A program made the position numbers and the translations under genes. This document shows positions 1-7,190 of a stretch of DNA of 12,413 nt, one piece after another; positions within the stretch are counted from its first letter, which is position 1; every line of letters begins with the position of its first letter. The stretch comes from Patescibacteria group bacterium (GTDB lineage: Bacteria > Patescibacteriota > Minisyncoccia > Phycocordibacterales > UBA2100). The stretch is taken from NCBI GenBank assembly GCA_015491135.1, contig WFWK01000077.1, positions 1-12,413 on the forward strand, given 5' to 3'. The notes beneath the pieces were generated by a model. That model made no database searches. It saw only the letters and a program-made list of their open reading frames with translations, and was not told where the DNA came from.

Positions 1-666
1 GACGACTTTGTTTCAATGGCAAGTCACGAACTTAGAACTCCGCTTACAGCAATAAGAGGCTATGTTGATATTTTAAAAAGTTTAAATGAAGTAAAATCTG
101 AAACCGGAGTTAAATCATTAAACAGGATAGACATATCGGCAAAAGAGCTGGACAGTTTGATAGCTGATATTTTGGATGTTTCAAGAATTCAACAAGGGCG
201 CCTGTCCTATGAAATGCAGATAATTGACCCATATGAGACCTTGCAACACGTTGCAGATACCTTGTCTGCCAGTGCGCAAGATAAAGGCTTGAAATTTACC
301 GTTGACGCAGAGCGCAACTTAAAGATAAATGCAGATCCGAACCGTCTAAGGCAGGTGTTGATTAATGTAATAGGCAATGCCATAAAATATACTCCCGAAG
401 GAAGTGTTACCGTTCAATTGAAAAAAGAACAAGGGAAAGCGGTTTTTGTGATTGCCGATACCGGACTTGGAATGTCGCCGGAAGACCTATCACACTTGTT
501 TGAAAAATTCTGGCGCTCACCTGATAAAGCTGTACGTAAACAAAAGGGTACCGGTCTTGGGATGTGGATTACAAAACAAATAGTTGAACATATGGGCGGT
601 AAAATTTATGCGCAATCCATAAAGGGTTCCGGTACAACCTTTACGATAGAGTTTCCGCTGGTTTAG
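1..666 (+). CDS. Sensor histidine kinase, C-terminal catalytic part (5' partial)
   Basis: The frame is open from base 1, so the gene begins upstream and 221 residues are visible. The fragment opens with an HisKA H-box: SHELRTPL, with the phospho-accepting His at fragment residue 9, followed by the dimerisation helices to about residue 65. The HATPase_c domain follows with an N-box Asn near residue 126, a G1 motif DTGLG at 153-157, an F-box (LFEKFW), and a G2 motif GTGLG at about 183-187. The protein would autophosphorylate on His and pass phosphate to a response regulator. The sensor part and the partner regulator are not in the window, so the signal is unknown. The H-box to ATPase order is that of an ordinary orthodox kinase. 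The gene ends in TAG; the next gene starts 25 nt later. The family assignment is secure; the specific kinase is not identifiable. Confidence 0.95.
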   Translation, partial: DDFVSMASHELRTPLTAIRGYVDILKSLNEVKSETGVKSLNRIDISAKELDSLIADILDVSRIQQGRLSYEMQIIDPYETLQHVADTLSASAQDKGLKFTVDAERNLKINADPNRLRQVLINVIGNAIKYTPEGSVTVQLKKEQGKAVFVIADTGLGMSPEDLSHLFEKFWRSPDKAVRKQKGTGLGMWITKQIVEHMGGKIYAQSIKGSGTTFTIEFPLV

Positions 667-674
667 TTGATTTG

Positions 675-683
675 TGTTAAACT
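675..683 (+). promoter_or_regulatory. Possible extended -10 element ahead of the transporter
   Basis: TGTTAAACT fits the TGn-TAnnnT form of an extended -10 element and ends 8 nt before the ATG at 692. There is no convincing -35, and TAAACT matches the consensus at four of six positions. If real, it would give a leaderless or nearly leaderless mRNA like those proposed further along the window. Weak on its own. Confidence 0.25.
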
Positions 684-691
684 TACTCATT

Positions 692-913
692 ATGAGTAGC
701 TGGTTTTTATATGCGATAGCATCGTCTTTTTTCTCCGGCGGTTATTCTTTTATGCAGAAAATACTGGTTGAAAAAGGATATCCGTCTTATCTTATAAACT
801 CCGGTACCCAAATTTTTGTCTCTGCAATGGCAGGTACTATAGCTTTGTTTTTTGTAAATGGGAATATAAATCATTTGTTTTTGGAGCCATACTGGGAGCA
901 TTGGTGGGAGTAA
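692..913 (+). pseudogene. EamA/DMT-family transporter, N-terminal part, broken by frameshift
   Basis: This is the first part of a drug/metabolite-transporter-type membrane protein. It starts MSSWFLYAIASSFFSGGYS, a typical first EamA helix, and has a second hydrophobic stretch around 808-853. The reading frame leaves membrane-protein-like sequence after about base 855 and stops at TAA 911-913. The +1-frame sequence upstream of the next segment (SFVFGAILGALVG, about 871-909) carries on the family pattern, so a -1 shift at a T run (848-853 or 878-882) would restore one protein of about 290 residues, the normal DMT length. ATG 692 is preferred to GTG 674 because it places the first helix at the N-terminus. 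This could be a real inactivating mutation, a base-calling error in a T run, or, less likely, programmed frameshifting. Substrate unknown. Confidence 0.7.
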
Positions 914-918
914 CTTTT

Positions 919-1563
919 ATGTTGGGCTCGGTCTCCAGACTTGAAAGTTTAAATTTTATAGATACGGCAATATTTTTTCCTTTATATAAAACGGTTGGTC
1001 CGCTTTTAACTTTACTGTTCGGTTTTATGTTTTTTCATGAGTGGTTTACACCAAAAGAGTTGTTTGGTTTGGCTTTGGGTATCACCGTCCCTTTGCTTTT
1101 GATACACAAAAGTGAAAAAAGCAGACAGAAAAACCTTTGGCTTGGTTTGTTTTTTATGGTTGTTGCAGCGTTTTTTGCATCTGTATCAACAACAATTTCA
1201 AAATATGGCGCGGAAATTCTTGGAAATATTTTTGTGTTTATAGCTATTTCAGAGTTTATAGGCAGTATCTCCGGGGTAATTTTATACAAAATGCAAAATA
1301 AAAAACACAAATTCGTATTTAATAACATCAATAAACAATTTGTATTGTTGCTGTTTGTAACTTCGGTTTTTGGATTTGGTGGTTATCTAAATTTGCTGTT
1401 AGCATACAAACACGGCGGACCTTTAGCTGCGGTCTACACCATAAACTCTTTTTACATTCTTGTTCCGATTGTTTTGTCAATAATTATTTATAAAGAACAT
1501 TGGAGCTGGAGAAAGATTGTTGCAATTTTTCTATCCATTGTATCAGCTGTATTTTTGCATTAG
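919..1563 (+). pseudogene. EamA/DMT-family transporter, C-terminal part after frameshift
   Basis: This is the remainder of the broken transporter. Its frame is open upstream of ATG 919 (through TTG 901 and back past 871) and joins the N-terminal segment if one base is restored. The segment carries the end of the first EamA repeat (SRLESLNFIDTAIFFPLYK, then a glycine-rich helix), a short basic loop around LLIHKSEKSRQ, then a second repeat of hydrophobic helices ending at the C-terminus FLH. The late motif HGGPLAAVYTINSFYILVP resembles the ninth-helix signature of DMT proteins. Alone it would lack the first two or three helices and is unlikely to be functional, unless the frameshift is an artefact. 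DMT carriers export or import small metabolites; nothing here shows which. The gene ends 77 nt before rpsN, in a place where many bacteria carry rplE. Confidence 0.7.
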
Positions 1564-1581
1564 TCGTTTCAAAATTTAAAT

Positions 1582-1609
1582 TTGACTTTTATTTTTTTTC
1601 GCGTAATAT
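1582..1609 (+). promoter_or_regulatory. Promoter of the rpsN-secY operon
   Basis: A -35 box TTGACT (1582-1587) lies 16 bp ahead of a -10 box TAATAT (1604-1609). The predicted start is around 1616, directly before a short hairpin and 25 nt before the rpsN ATG. It is the clearest sigma70-type promoter in the window and marks rpsN as the first gene of its transcription unit. Confidence 0.65.
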
Positions 1610-1616
1610 AGATGCA

Positions 1617-1640
1617 CGCTCAAATGAGCGGTTTGTTTTT
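1617..1640 (+). promoter_or_regulatory. 5'-leader hairpin plus U-rich tract upstream of rpsN
   Basis: CGCTC-AAAT-GAGCG forms a perfect 5-bp stem with a tetraloop at 1617-1630, followed by GTTTGTTTTT and then the rpsN ATG at 1641. In RNA it would sit at or within a base or two of the predicted 5' end. It has the shape of a small intrinsic terminator (stem plus U-rich tract), so attenuation or mRNA 5'-end protection are both possible. There is no Shine-Dalgarno sequence; the U-rich tract takes its usual place. Confidence 0.45.
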
Positions 1641-1826
1641 ATGGCGAAGAAATCAATGATAGCAAAAGCAAAGAAACCCCCGAAATTCAAATCGCGGGTT
1701 GTTCGCCGTTGCTTTAAATGTGGTCGCCCTCGCGGGTACATGCGTGATTTTGATATGTGCAGAATTTGCTTCCGTGAAGAGGCGCTAAAGGGAAACATTC
1801 CGGGAATTAAGAAAGCATCATGGTAG
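1641..1826 (+). CDS. rpsN: Small ribosomal subunit protein S14 (uS14), zinc-binding type
   Basis: This 61-residue protein is S14 of the 30S head, binding 16S rRNA. It is the short zinc-ribbon form: Cys24-x2-Cys27 and Cys40-x2-Cys43 would hold Zn, with the family signatures CGRPRGYMRDF, CRICFRE and the C-terminal PGIKKASW. The 61-residue length matches the zinc-containing family rather than the roughly 100-residue zinc-free form. ATG 1641 is chosen because it gives the standard N-terminus MAKKSMIAKA; the same frame stays open back to 1500, but that would add unrelated sequence overlapping the transporter. It is the first gene of the operon, has no rplE upstream, and its end overlaps rpsH by 7 nt. 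Confidence 0.97.
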   Translation: MAKKSMIAKAKKPPKFKSRVVRRCFKCGRPRGYMRDFDMCRICFREEALKGNIPGIKKASW

Positions 1827-2215
1827 TTTCAGATCCAATAGCAGATTTTCTGATAAGAATTAAAAACGCGGCGATGGTCGGCAAATCTGAAGTGCGTGTA
1901 CCTTATTCCAAAATAAAGCACACTCTTGCTGATTTGTTGGTTGAGAGGGGGTACTTGGAATCTGCTGAGAAAGTTGGAAAGAAAGCAAAAAAAGAATTGG
2001 TTGTAACGGTTAAGTACACAGATGGCATCCCTTCATTTGAGGAGATAAAAAGAATTTCAAAACCATCACGTAGAATTTACATAAAAAGCAAAGATATTTT
2101 CCCGATTAAATACGGAAAAGGAACACTTGTTATCTCCACATCAAAAGGAATTATGACAGGTGAAAAAGCAAAAGAAGAAAATCTGGGTGGAGAAGCATTG
2201 TTTGAAATTTATTAA
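1820..2215 (+). CDS. rpsH: Small ribosomal subunit protein S8 (uS8)
   Basis: This 131-residue protein is S8, a primary 16S rRNA-binding protein of the 30S platform. It starts with the usual DPIADFLIRIKNA and ends with the conserved STSKGIMT plus ENLGGEALFEIY, the C-terminal RNA-binding half. Length is normal for bacterial S8. The ATG lies inside the last codons of rpsN (7-nt overlap), which suggests translational coupling. In E. coli S8 is the autoregulator of the spc operon by binding its mRNA; no matching mRNA site was identified here. Confidence 0.97.
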   Translation: MVVSDPIADFLIRIKNAAMVGKSEVRVPYSKIKHTLADLLVERGYLESAEKVGKKAKKELVVTVKYTDGIPSFEEIKRISKPSRRIYIKSKDIFPIKYGKGTLVISTSKGIMTGEKAKEENLGGEALFEIY

Positions 2216-2220
2216 AGCTT

Positions 2221-2757
2221 ATGTCAAGGATAGGAAAAAAACCGATTACAATACCTCAAGGAGTGGAAGTTGTGTTTTCAGATTCCATCTTGCAGGTTAA
2301 GGGTCCAAAGGGTGAGTTGAGAGTAAAAGTGCACCCGTTGGTTGACATTGAAATAAAAGATACCGAGGCGCAAGTTTCTCCCAAGGATGATTCAAGATTT
2401 GCAAATGCTCTGTGGGGAACTTTTGCTTCTCACCTTAAAAATATGATAAAAGGAGTTACTGAAGGTTTTGAAAAGCAATTGGTTGTTGAAGGAATAGGTT
2501 ACAAAGTTGATCTTCAAGGAAACAAGATAGTTTTAAACGTCGGTTTCTCACATCCGGTTGAACTTGAAATTCCTGCAGATTTGGAAGTGTCAGTTGATAA
2601 AAACACTATAGCTGTAAAAGGTATAGATAAGCAAAAAGTGGGACAGTTTGCCTCCGAGATTCGCGCTGTTAAAAAACCGGAACCTTACAAAGGAAAAGGT
2701 ATACGATACTCCGATGAAGTGGTAAGGCGCAAAGAAGGTAAAAGAGTGGCAAGCTAG
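2221..2757 (+). CDS. rplF: Large ribosomal subunit protein L6 (uL6)
   Basis: This 178-residue protein is L6, which binds 23S rRNA near the sarcin-ricin loop and the factor-binding site. It opens MSRIGKKPITIP, has the two repeated L6 folds (about residues 1-80 and 81-178), and carries the C-terminal signature PEPYKGKGIRY. Length is that of the bacterial family. It starts 5 nt after rpsH; the bases before the ATG (AAAGCTT) are not a Shine-Dalgarno sequence, so reinitiation after rpsH is likely. Confidence 0.97.
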   Translation: MSRIGKKPITIPQGVEVVFSDSILQVKGPKGELRVKVHPLVDIEIKDTEAQVSPKDDSRFANALWGTFASHLKNMIKGVTEGFEKQLVVEGIGYKVDLQGNKIVLNVGFSHPVELEIPADLEVSVDKNTIAVKGIDKQKVGQFASEIRAVKKPEPYKGKGIRYSDEVVRRKEGKRVAS

Positions 2758-2765
2758 TAAATAAA

Positions 2766-2769
2766 GAGG
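2766..2769 (+). promoter_or_regulatory. Shine-Dalgarno-like site of rplR
   Basis: GAGG sits 4 nt before the rplR ATG (2774) in the widest gap of the operon (16 nt). It is the only recognisable ribosome-binding sequence among the ribosomal genes of this window; the others have AT-rich or no spacers. Confidence 0.4.
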
Positions 2770-2773
2770 GCGT

Positions 2774-3115
2774 ATGAAAACAAAACAAGACAAAAGAAAA
2801 TTAAGACACAAAAGAGTAAGAGCAAAAATATTTGGTACAAGCGCAAGACCTCGCGTTTGCGTGTACAAAAGCAATACCCAAATAATAGCTCAAGCTATAG
2901 ATGATACGACATCAAACACTTTGTTTGCCGTCTCTTCTCTTAAACAAAAAGGAAAAACCAAAAAAGAAAGAGCAATAGCTGCAGCGCGCGAGTTGGCAGA
3001 GAAAATGAAAAAAGCCGGGATTGAAAAGCTAGTTTTTGACAGAGGTGGATTTGCTTATGTTTCAACAATCAAGGAATTTGCAGATACGTTAAGAGAAGAA
3101 GGCTTGCAATTTTAA
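2774..3115 (+). CDS. rplR: Large ribosomal subunit protein L18 (uL18)
   Basis: This 113-residue protein is L18, which with L5 and L25 attaches 5S rRNA to the 50S subunit. It has a very basic N-terminus (MKTKQDKRKLRHKR), then the core RPRVCVYKSNTQIIAQAIDD that aligns with the family pattern RLSVFRSN..IYAQ, and the C-terminal VFDRGGFAY...ADTLREEGLQF. Length is normal. It lies 16 nt after rplF and 8 nt before rpsE. The opposite-strand open frame across this region has no family features. Confidence 0.96.
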   Translation: MKTKQDKRKLRHKRVRAKIFGTSARPRVCVYKSNTQIIAQAIDDTTSNTLFAVSSLKQKGKTKKERAIAAARELAEKMKKAGIEKLVFDRGGFAYVSTIKEFADTLREEGLQF

Positions 3116-3123
3116 AAAGTATT

Positions 3124-3672
3124 ATGACAGAAGAGAAACAAACAACAAAAACAAAAGAGGAGGTAAAAAACACCAAAGGAAAAGCGCAAAAAAGAATTGT
3201 GCGCCGCAGATCGGCCCGTCGCGATACAAGAGCTGATAAAAAGCCAGAATTTGAACAAAAAATATTAAATATTCGCAGGGTAACCCGTGTTATGGCCGGG
3301 GGTAGAAGGTTCAGCTTTTCCGTTACAATGGTTGCCGGAGACAAAAACGGAAGGGTTGGAGTTGGAGTCGGCAAAGCCACAGATACAGCGCTAGCAATTC
3401 AAAAAGCGTTGCGTGATGCAAAAGCAAACATGATAGAAGTAAACAGAACAGAAACGGGGAGCATTCCTTTTGACGTATCTGCAAAATACGGCTCTTCCGT
3501 AGTAAACATTCGCCCGGCAAAGGGTAGAGGTTTGGTTGCGGGAGCTGCCTCTCGTACTGTTCTTGATTTGGCCGGGGTTGCCGATGTGACCGCAAAAATA
3601 ATGACAAGGAGCAAAAACAGTATAAATATTGCGCGAGCCACAATTGAGGCTCTTAAGAAATTAAACAAATAG
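3124..3672 (+). CDS. rpsE: Small ribosomal subunit protein S5 (uS5)
   Basis: This 182-residue protein is S5, at the mRNA entry side of the 30S subunit and involved in decoding accuracy. Residues 1-40 are a Lys/Arg/Glu-rich, probably disordered extension; the S5 N-terminal double-stranded RNA-binding domain follows (ILNIRRVTRVMAGGRRFSF, about 47-65, then GDKNGRVGVGVGKA), and the C-terminal domain holds IPFDVSAKYGSSVVNIRPA and GVADVTAKIMTRSKN. The extension makes it slightly longer than the E. coli protein (167). In most bacteria rpmD (L30) follows; here rplO starts 3 nt after the stop. Confidence 0.97.
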   Translation: MTEEKQTTKTKEEVKNTKGKAQKRIVRRRSARRDTRADKKPEFEQKILNIRRVTRVMAGGRRFSFSVTMVAGDKNGRVGVGVGKATDTALAIQKALRDAKANMIEVNRTETGSIPFDVSAKYGSSVVNIRPAKGRGLVAGAASRTVLDLAGVADVTAKIMTRSKNSINIARATIEALKKLNK

Positions 3673-3675
3673 CTT

Positions 3676-4125
3676 ATGGCAGGTTTAAATACAATAAGGG
3701 GTAAAATACTGAAATCAAAACCGCGTGTTGGTAGAGGTGGCAAAAGGGGCAAAACCTCAGGACGCGGAACCAAAGGGCAGAAAGCCCGCGCAGGGCATAG
3801 CATACGCCCGGAGATGCGTGATTTTATAAAAAGGTTTCCAAAATTGCGTGGACATGGAATCCACAGAGCTCGTTCCGTAAACTCATCCAACATAAAACCT
3901 CTTCCTGTTAATCTCTCAACAATTAATGACAAATACGAAAATGGAGAAGAAGTTACAATTGATACATTACTTGAGAAAGGTATTGTGTCACTGAAAAACG
4001 GCAAAAAGCCGGCAGTTAAAATTCTTGCCAAAGGTGAAATTGAAAAGAAAGTCACAGTTGTGGGATTGCCTGTATCTGAATCTGCAAAAAAGGCAATAGA
4101 GAAAGCCGGTGGACAAATAAAGTAA
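3676..4125 (+). CDS. rplO: Large ribosomal subunit protein L15 (uL15)
   Basis: This 149-residue protein is L15, a late-assembly 23S rRNA-binding protein. The Gly/Arg-rich N-terminal extension (RVGRGGKRGKTSGRGTKGQKARAG, about residues 17-40) is the rRNA-threading tail typical of the family; the globular C-terminal part runs from about residue 70 and ends AIEKAGGQIK. The length is typical. It directly follows rpsE with no rpmD in between and is separated from secY by a single base (TAA-T-ATG), which suggests tight translational coupling of L15 and SecY as in other spc operons. Confidence 0.96.
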   Translation: MAGLNTIRGKILKSKPRVGRGGKRGKTSGRGTKGQKARAGHSIRPEMRDFIKRFPKLRGHGIHRARSVNSSNIKPLPVNLSTINDKYENGEEVTIDTLLEKGIVSLKNGKKPAVKILAKGEIEKKVTVVGLPVSESAKKAIEKAGGQIK

Positions 4126-4126
4126 T

Positions 4127-5401
4127 ATGTTCAAAAGTTTTATACATAAAATAAAATTACTTTTCACCGATGAAATTTTAAGAAAAAGAATCTTGTTTGT
4201 GTTGGGAGCTTTGGTTGTTTTCCGTTTTTTGGCAAACATTCCGGTTCCGGGAGTTGATGTTTTGCGCCTTGAGCAGTATTTCAACAACAACCAATTCTTG
4301 GGATTGATGAATCTTTTCTCTGGAGGTGGCCTTGCGAATCTATCGATAGTTTTGCTTGGAGTAGGTCCTTTTATTACTGCAAGCATTATTATGCAGTTGA
4401 TGACTGTTCTTTCTCCGAAAATAAAAGCTTTGTATCACGAAGAAGGTGAAGCTGGGAGAGTTAAATTTATTCAATATTCACGATATCTAACAGTACCTCT
4501 TGCTATTTTACAAGGGATAGCTTTTCTTTTGCTTTTATCCCGAGAGGGTGTGTTAGTGCACGCCGATACCTTGTCTTTTGTAACAAATGTTGCAACAGTG
4601 GTCGCCGGATCCATTCTTTTGATGTGGATAGGTGAGCTGGTAACAGAGTTTGGAATCGGAAATGGGGTGTCTTTGATTATTTTTGCCGGAATTGTAGCGT
4701 CAATTCCTTCTGTTGTAATTCAAAGTGTTTTGGCGTTTGATATAACCCAGTTGCCGATTTACATAGGTCTTGTTGTATTGGTTTTGCTTGTAACGGCTGC
4801 AGTTGTCTTTATTACTGAAGCCGAGCGCCCAATTCCCATCACTTATTCCAAAGAAGGTCGAGGAATTGCCTCAGCGAAACATGTATCAACTTACATACCT
4901 ATCAGAGTTAATCAATCTGGGATGATCCCAATTATTTTTGCGGTATCTTTGATACTTTTCCCTCAAATGGTGGCAAACTTTCTTGTCGCCTCGGGAGTTG
5001 AAAGAGCACAATCTGTTGCGTTGGCAATTCAAGCGTTTATGACAAACAGTTTTGCATATTCTCTTGTTTTTGCCGCTTTGGTGTTTATTTTTACATTTTT
5101 CTACACGGCAATTACATTTGAACCTAAAAAAATGGCAGACAATTTACAAAAAAGTGGCGCTTTTATTCCCGGTGTAAGGCCTGGGGAGCCTACAGTTGAG
5201 TTTTTGGGAAATGTTGTAACCAGAATCACCTTTGTTGGAGCTGTGTTTTTGGCAATAATAGCCGTTTTGCCTATATTGGTGCAAGCCTCAGCCGGTGTTA
5301 CCACATTTGCGGTAGGTGGCGCTTCCATTTTGATTGTTGTTGCGGTTGTGCTTGATATTATAAAGAAAATTGAGGCGCAACTTTCAATAAGAGAGTACTA
5401 A
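4127..5401 (+). CDS. secY: Protein translocase subunit SecY
   Basis: This 424-residue membrane protein is SecY, the channel of the Sec translocon in the cytoplasmic membrane, which exports signal-peptide proteins such as those coded further along this window. The sequence gives ten hydrophobic helices starting at about residue 22. Family markers include RFLANIPVPGVD in TM1, a Gly-rich plug region (LFSGGGLANLSI), GVGPFITASIIMQLM in TM2, the cytoplasmic loop with EAERPIPI, and the late loop KSGAFIPGVRPG. Length is normal. It closes the ribosomal unit. In many bacteria adk and map follow directly; here an unrelated 569-residue gene and gmk come first. Confidence 0.97.
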   Translation: MFKSFIHKIKLLFTDEILRKRILFVLGALVVFRFLANIPVPGVDVLRLEQYFNNNQFLGLMNLFSGGGLANLSIVLLGVGPFITASIIMQLMTVLSPKIKALYHEEGEAGRVKFIQYSRYLTVPLAILQGIAFLLLLSREGVLVHADTLSFVTNVATVVAGSILLMWIGELVTEFGIGNGVSLIIFAGIVASIPSVVIQSVLAFDITQLPIYIGLVVLVLLVTAAVVFITEAERPIPITYSKEGRGIASAKHVSTYIPIRVNQSGMIPIIFAVSLILFPQMVANFLVASGVERAQSVALAIQAFMTNSFAYSLVFAALVFIFTFFYTAITFEPKKMADNLQKSGAFIPGVRPGEPTVEFLGNVVTRITFVGAVFLAIIAVLPILVQASAGVTTFAVGGASILIVVAVVLDIIKKIEAQLSIREY

Positions 5402-5423
5402 CACAATTTAACTTCAGTATTTG

Positions 5424-5432
5424 TGATATAAT
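5424..5432 (+). promoter_or_regulatory. Extended -10 promoter giving a leaderless start for the 569-residue gene
   Basis: TGATATAAT (5424-5432) is a perfect TGn-TATAAT extended -10. Seven to eight bases further on lies the ATG at 5440, so the predicted transcript starts at or one base before the start codon. No good -35 is present, as allowed for extended -10 promoters. It sits in the 38-nt gap after secY and would let this gene be transcribed independently of the ribosomal unit. Confidence 0.6.
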
Positions 5433-5439
5433 AATCTCA

Positions 5440-7149
5440 ATGAAAGAATTGAGAGCGTTGGTTTTTGTTGTTTTTATTTTTGCTTTATTTTCATTTGCAA
5501 ATATATCTGTAAGGGAGGGAATGTTTGCCAGCCCATCTATAACCTATGACAATTTAACCGGCCCTTACTCAAAAGATCCTTATAAAGACATACTGGAGAT
5601 ATCACGCGCTTATGGAAAACTTTTCGGAGTTGACGGTTGCTCTTTGGCAAAGTCCATGTCGGGAGTATTTCATGTTGAAACCGGGGGAAGGCAAAATATA
5701 CACAGAAAGGGTAGTTCATTCGCCGGTTCATTCCAGCAAGGAGTTCCATTTGTTCTTGATTCTCTTAAGGTTTTAGGAAGAGATTTGGTTAAAATGTCCG
5801 CATTGGTTGACAAGGGTGAGATAAACAGAGAGGTCTACAGACATATGCTCTCAGCTACAAGGCAAGGGCAAATTTTAGGTCCTTCAAAAGGTAGATTTCA
5901 TCATATGTACTCAACCATTATAGCCCTTGCGCAACATGCGCGAATTGAAAAAGCGCTTCAGAGTACTACCAACAACCAACTTATACGTGCTGCAGTGCAT
6001 GAACTGTTTCAGTTTGCGCCACCTAAAGTCGGGCGCGCAATAAACTCCGGAACAGCTAATGTTACACGAGCAAAATGGCATAAGAACTGTGGACTGACAA
6101 ACGAGACTATAGCCCAAGCTGCGATAAAACTCGCCAACAACTCATGTGGCAGAAGGCTAATTCAAGGTATAAACAAAATAAATTGTGAGACCCCTGCAGG
6201 GTATGATACTCCAAGTGGGTTTGGTGATGTAACAATTCCGGATTCTGATCTTGCACCTTTGCAGGATGGCGGATTGGATTTGGGTAAATTACAGGATTTT
6301 GGTGCCCCAGGAGATATGAGAGATTACGCTCCGGTTGTTCCGCCTAATGTTGATGAGCAAAACTTGCCAAAAGATTTTCTTGAGAGACCTTGGTGGGAGC
6401 AAGGAGAAAGCAACTTAAACTTAGATAATGAACAAAACAACAATAAGCTGTTTGACGACTCATCTTCCACATCGGAGTTGTTTGATTTAACTCCGGAGAG
6501 TAATTCGGAAAGTGACAACTTTAATTTAGATACTTGGAATGCAGACGATGCCAACTGGTATGAAGACAGTTCACAAGAAGATTCATACACAAACGCAAGC
6601 CAAGAATATGTTGATAATTCACAAGATGATCAACAAGAAGATACTGAGACACCAGAGGATTATACAAATTTAGAAAATGAACAAAACTCTAATGATACGG
6701 TTGCCAATTATTTTTCACCTTTGGTAAGTGTTGGCAGGTGGGTGTCAAATTTTGTCTCGCACACAAATACGAATGTAAACAAAAATGAAGATGAGCAAGA
6801 CAATCAGGTACCAACTGAAACAGAGAGTATGCACGAGCTGTTAACCGGAATTTTTACCGGTGAGAGTGACAATCAAGGCAAACAAAGTGAACTTTTAACA
6901 CCAGATGCCAAGCCGGAGATTTACCTTCCCGGGTTTGAAAGAGACAAAGGATTTATAACAAAGCAAGAGTTGGAGCAAGCGCGAAAATTGTTTGAACAAG
7001 AACAACAAAACGACATGCCATTGCCCGGAGGTGATTTTGCATCAGAAACAAGCAATGCCCAAACAAACAACGAACCCGAAGTTGCAAATGAGTCCTGGTG
7101 GAGCAGATTGCTCTCCAGCATTTATAACCTACTGTTTTTTTGGAGATAG
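5440..7149 (+). CDS. Exported/membrane-anchored protein with lysozyme-like N-terminal region and acidic linker
   Basis: Not a recognised family; 569 residues. Residues 7-21 are a hydrophobic signal or anchor segment. Residues about 48-240 resemble a lysozyme/lytic-transglycosylase-like fold: FHVETGGRQN puts a candidate catalytic Glu at 80, followed by SFAGSFQQG (93-101), comparable to the E-S-G-G and G-x-x-Q motifs of SLT domains; further helices contain C67, C217, C236 and C249, possible disulfides. Residues about 265-320 are Pro/Asp/Gly-rich, and about 325-465 are a low-complexity Asp/Glu/Asn/Ser/Gln tract, almost surely disordered and very acidic. The C-terminus has a Glu/Gln-rich helix (507-523) and ends in an aromatic hydrophobic tail (WWSRLLSSIYNLLFFWR). 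Placed between secY and gmk with its own promoter. Cell-wall cleavage is an inference; a structural, non-catalytic role is possible. Confidence 0.6.
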   Translation: MKELRALVFVVFIFALFSFANISVREGMFASPSITYDNLTGPYSKDPYKDILEISRAYGKLFGVDGCSLAKSMSGVFHVETGGRQNIHRKGSSFAGSFQQGVPFVLDSLKVLGRDLVKMSALVDKGEINREVYRHMLSATRQGQILGPSKGRFHHMYSTIIALAQHARIEKALQSTTNNQLIRAAVHELFQFAPPKVGRAINSGTANVTRAKWHKNCGLTNETIAQAAIKLANNSCGRRLIQGINKINCETPAGYDTPSGFGDVTIPDSDLAPLQDGGLDLGKLQDFGAPGDMRDYAPVVPPNVDEQNLPKDFLERPWWEQGESNLNLDNEQNNNKLFDDSSSTSELFDLTPESNSESDNFNLDTWNADDANWYEDSSQEDSYTNASQEYVDNSQDDQQEDTETPEDYTNLENEQNSNDTVANYFSPLVSVGRWVSNFVSHTNTNVNKNEDEQDNQVPTETESMHELLTGIFTGESDNQGKQSELLTPDAKPEIYLPGFERDKGFITKQELEQARKLFEQEQQNDMPLPGGDFASETSNAQTNNEPEVANESWWSRLLSSIYNLLFFWR

Positions 7150-7156
7150 GAATTTG

Positions 7157-7184
7157 TTGAAAAACACTTAAAAAAAGATATAGT
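7157..7184 (+). promoter_or_regulatory. Promoter of the gmk-adk-pyrH operon (leaderless)
   Basis: A -35 box TTGAAA (7157-7162) and a -10 box TATAGT (7179-7184) are 16 bp apart in the 41-nt gap upstream of gmk. The expected start, about 7 nt after the -10, falls on 7191, the A of the gmk ATG. No Shine-Dalgarno sequence is present. Confidence 0.6.
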
Positions 7185-7190
7185 ATTGCC

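Noticed and set aside
674..691. GTG start at 674 for the transporter
   Set aside because: It adds residues ahead of the first membrane helix; ATG 692 fits the family better.
848..883. Programmed -1 frameshifting in the transporter
   Set aside because: G-TTT-TTT and G-TTT-TTG are not good slippery heptamers (the P-site codon would mispair), and no downstream structure was seen.
1500..1640. N-terminal extension of rpsN from base 1500
   Set aside because: It overlaps the transporter end, carries no S14 features, and lies before the promoter at 1582-1609; ATG 1641 gives the normal protein.
3399..4055. Long opposite-strand open frame (218 codons) over rpsE and rplO
   Set aside because: It overlaps two certain ribosomal genes, has no recognisable domain, and arises from the codon bias of the + strand genes.
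3988..4386. Opposite-strand open frame over rplO and secY
   Set aside because: Composition of a shadow frame, no family motifs, and no promoter.
6841..6862. ACCGG...CCGGT inverted repeat as a terminator
   Set aside because: It lies inside the coding region of the 569-residue gene, far from its end.
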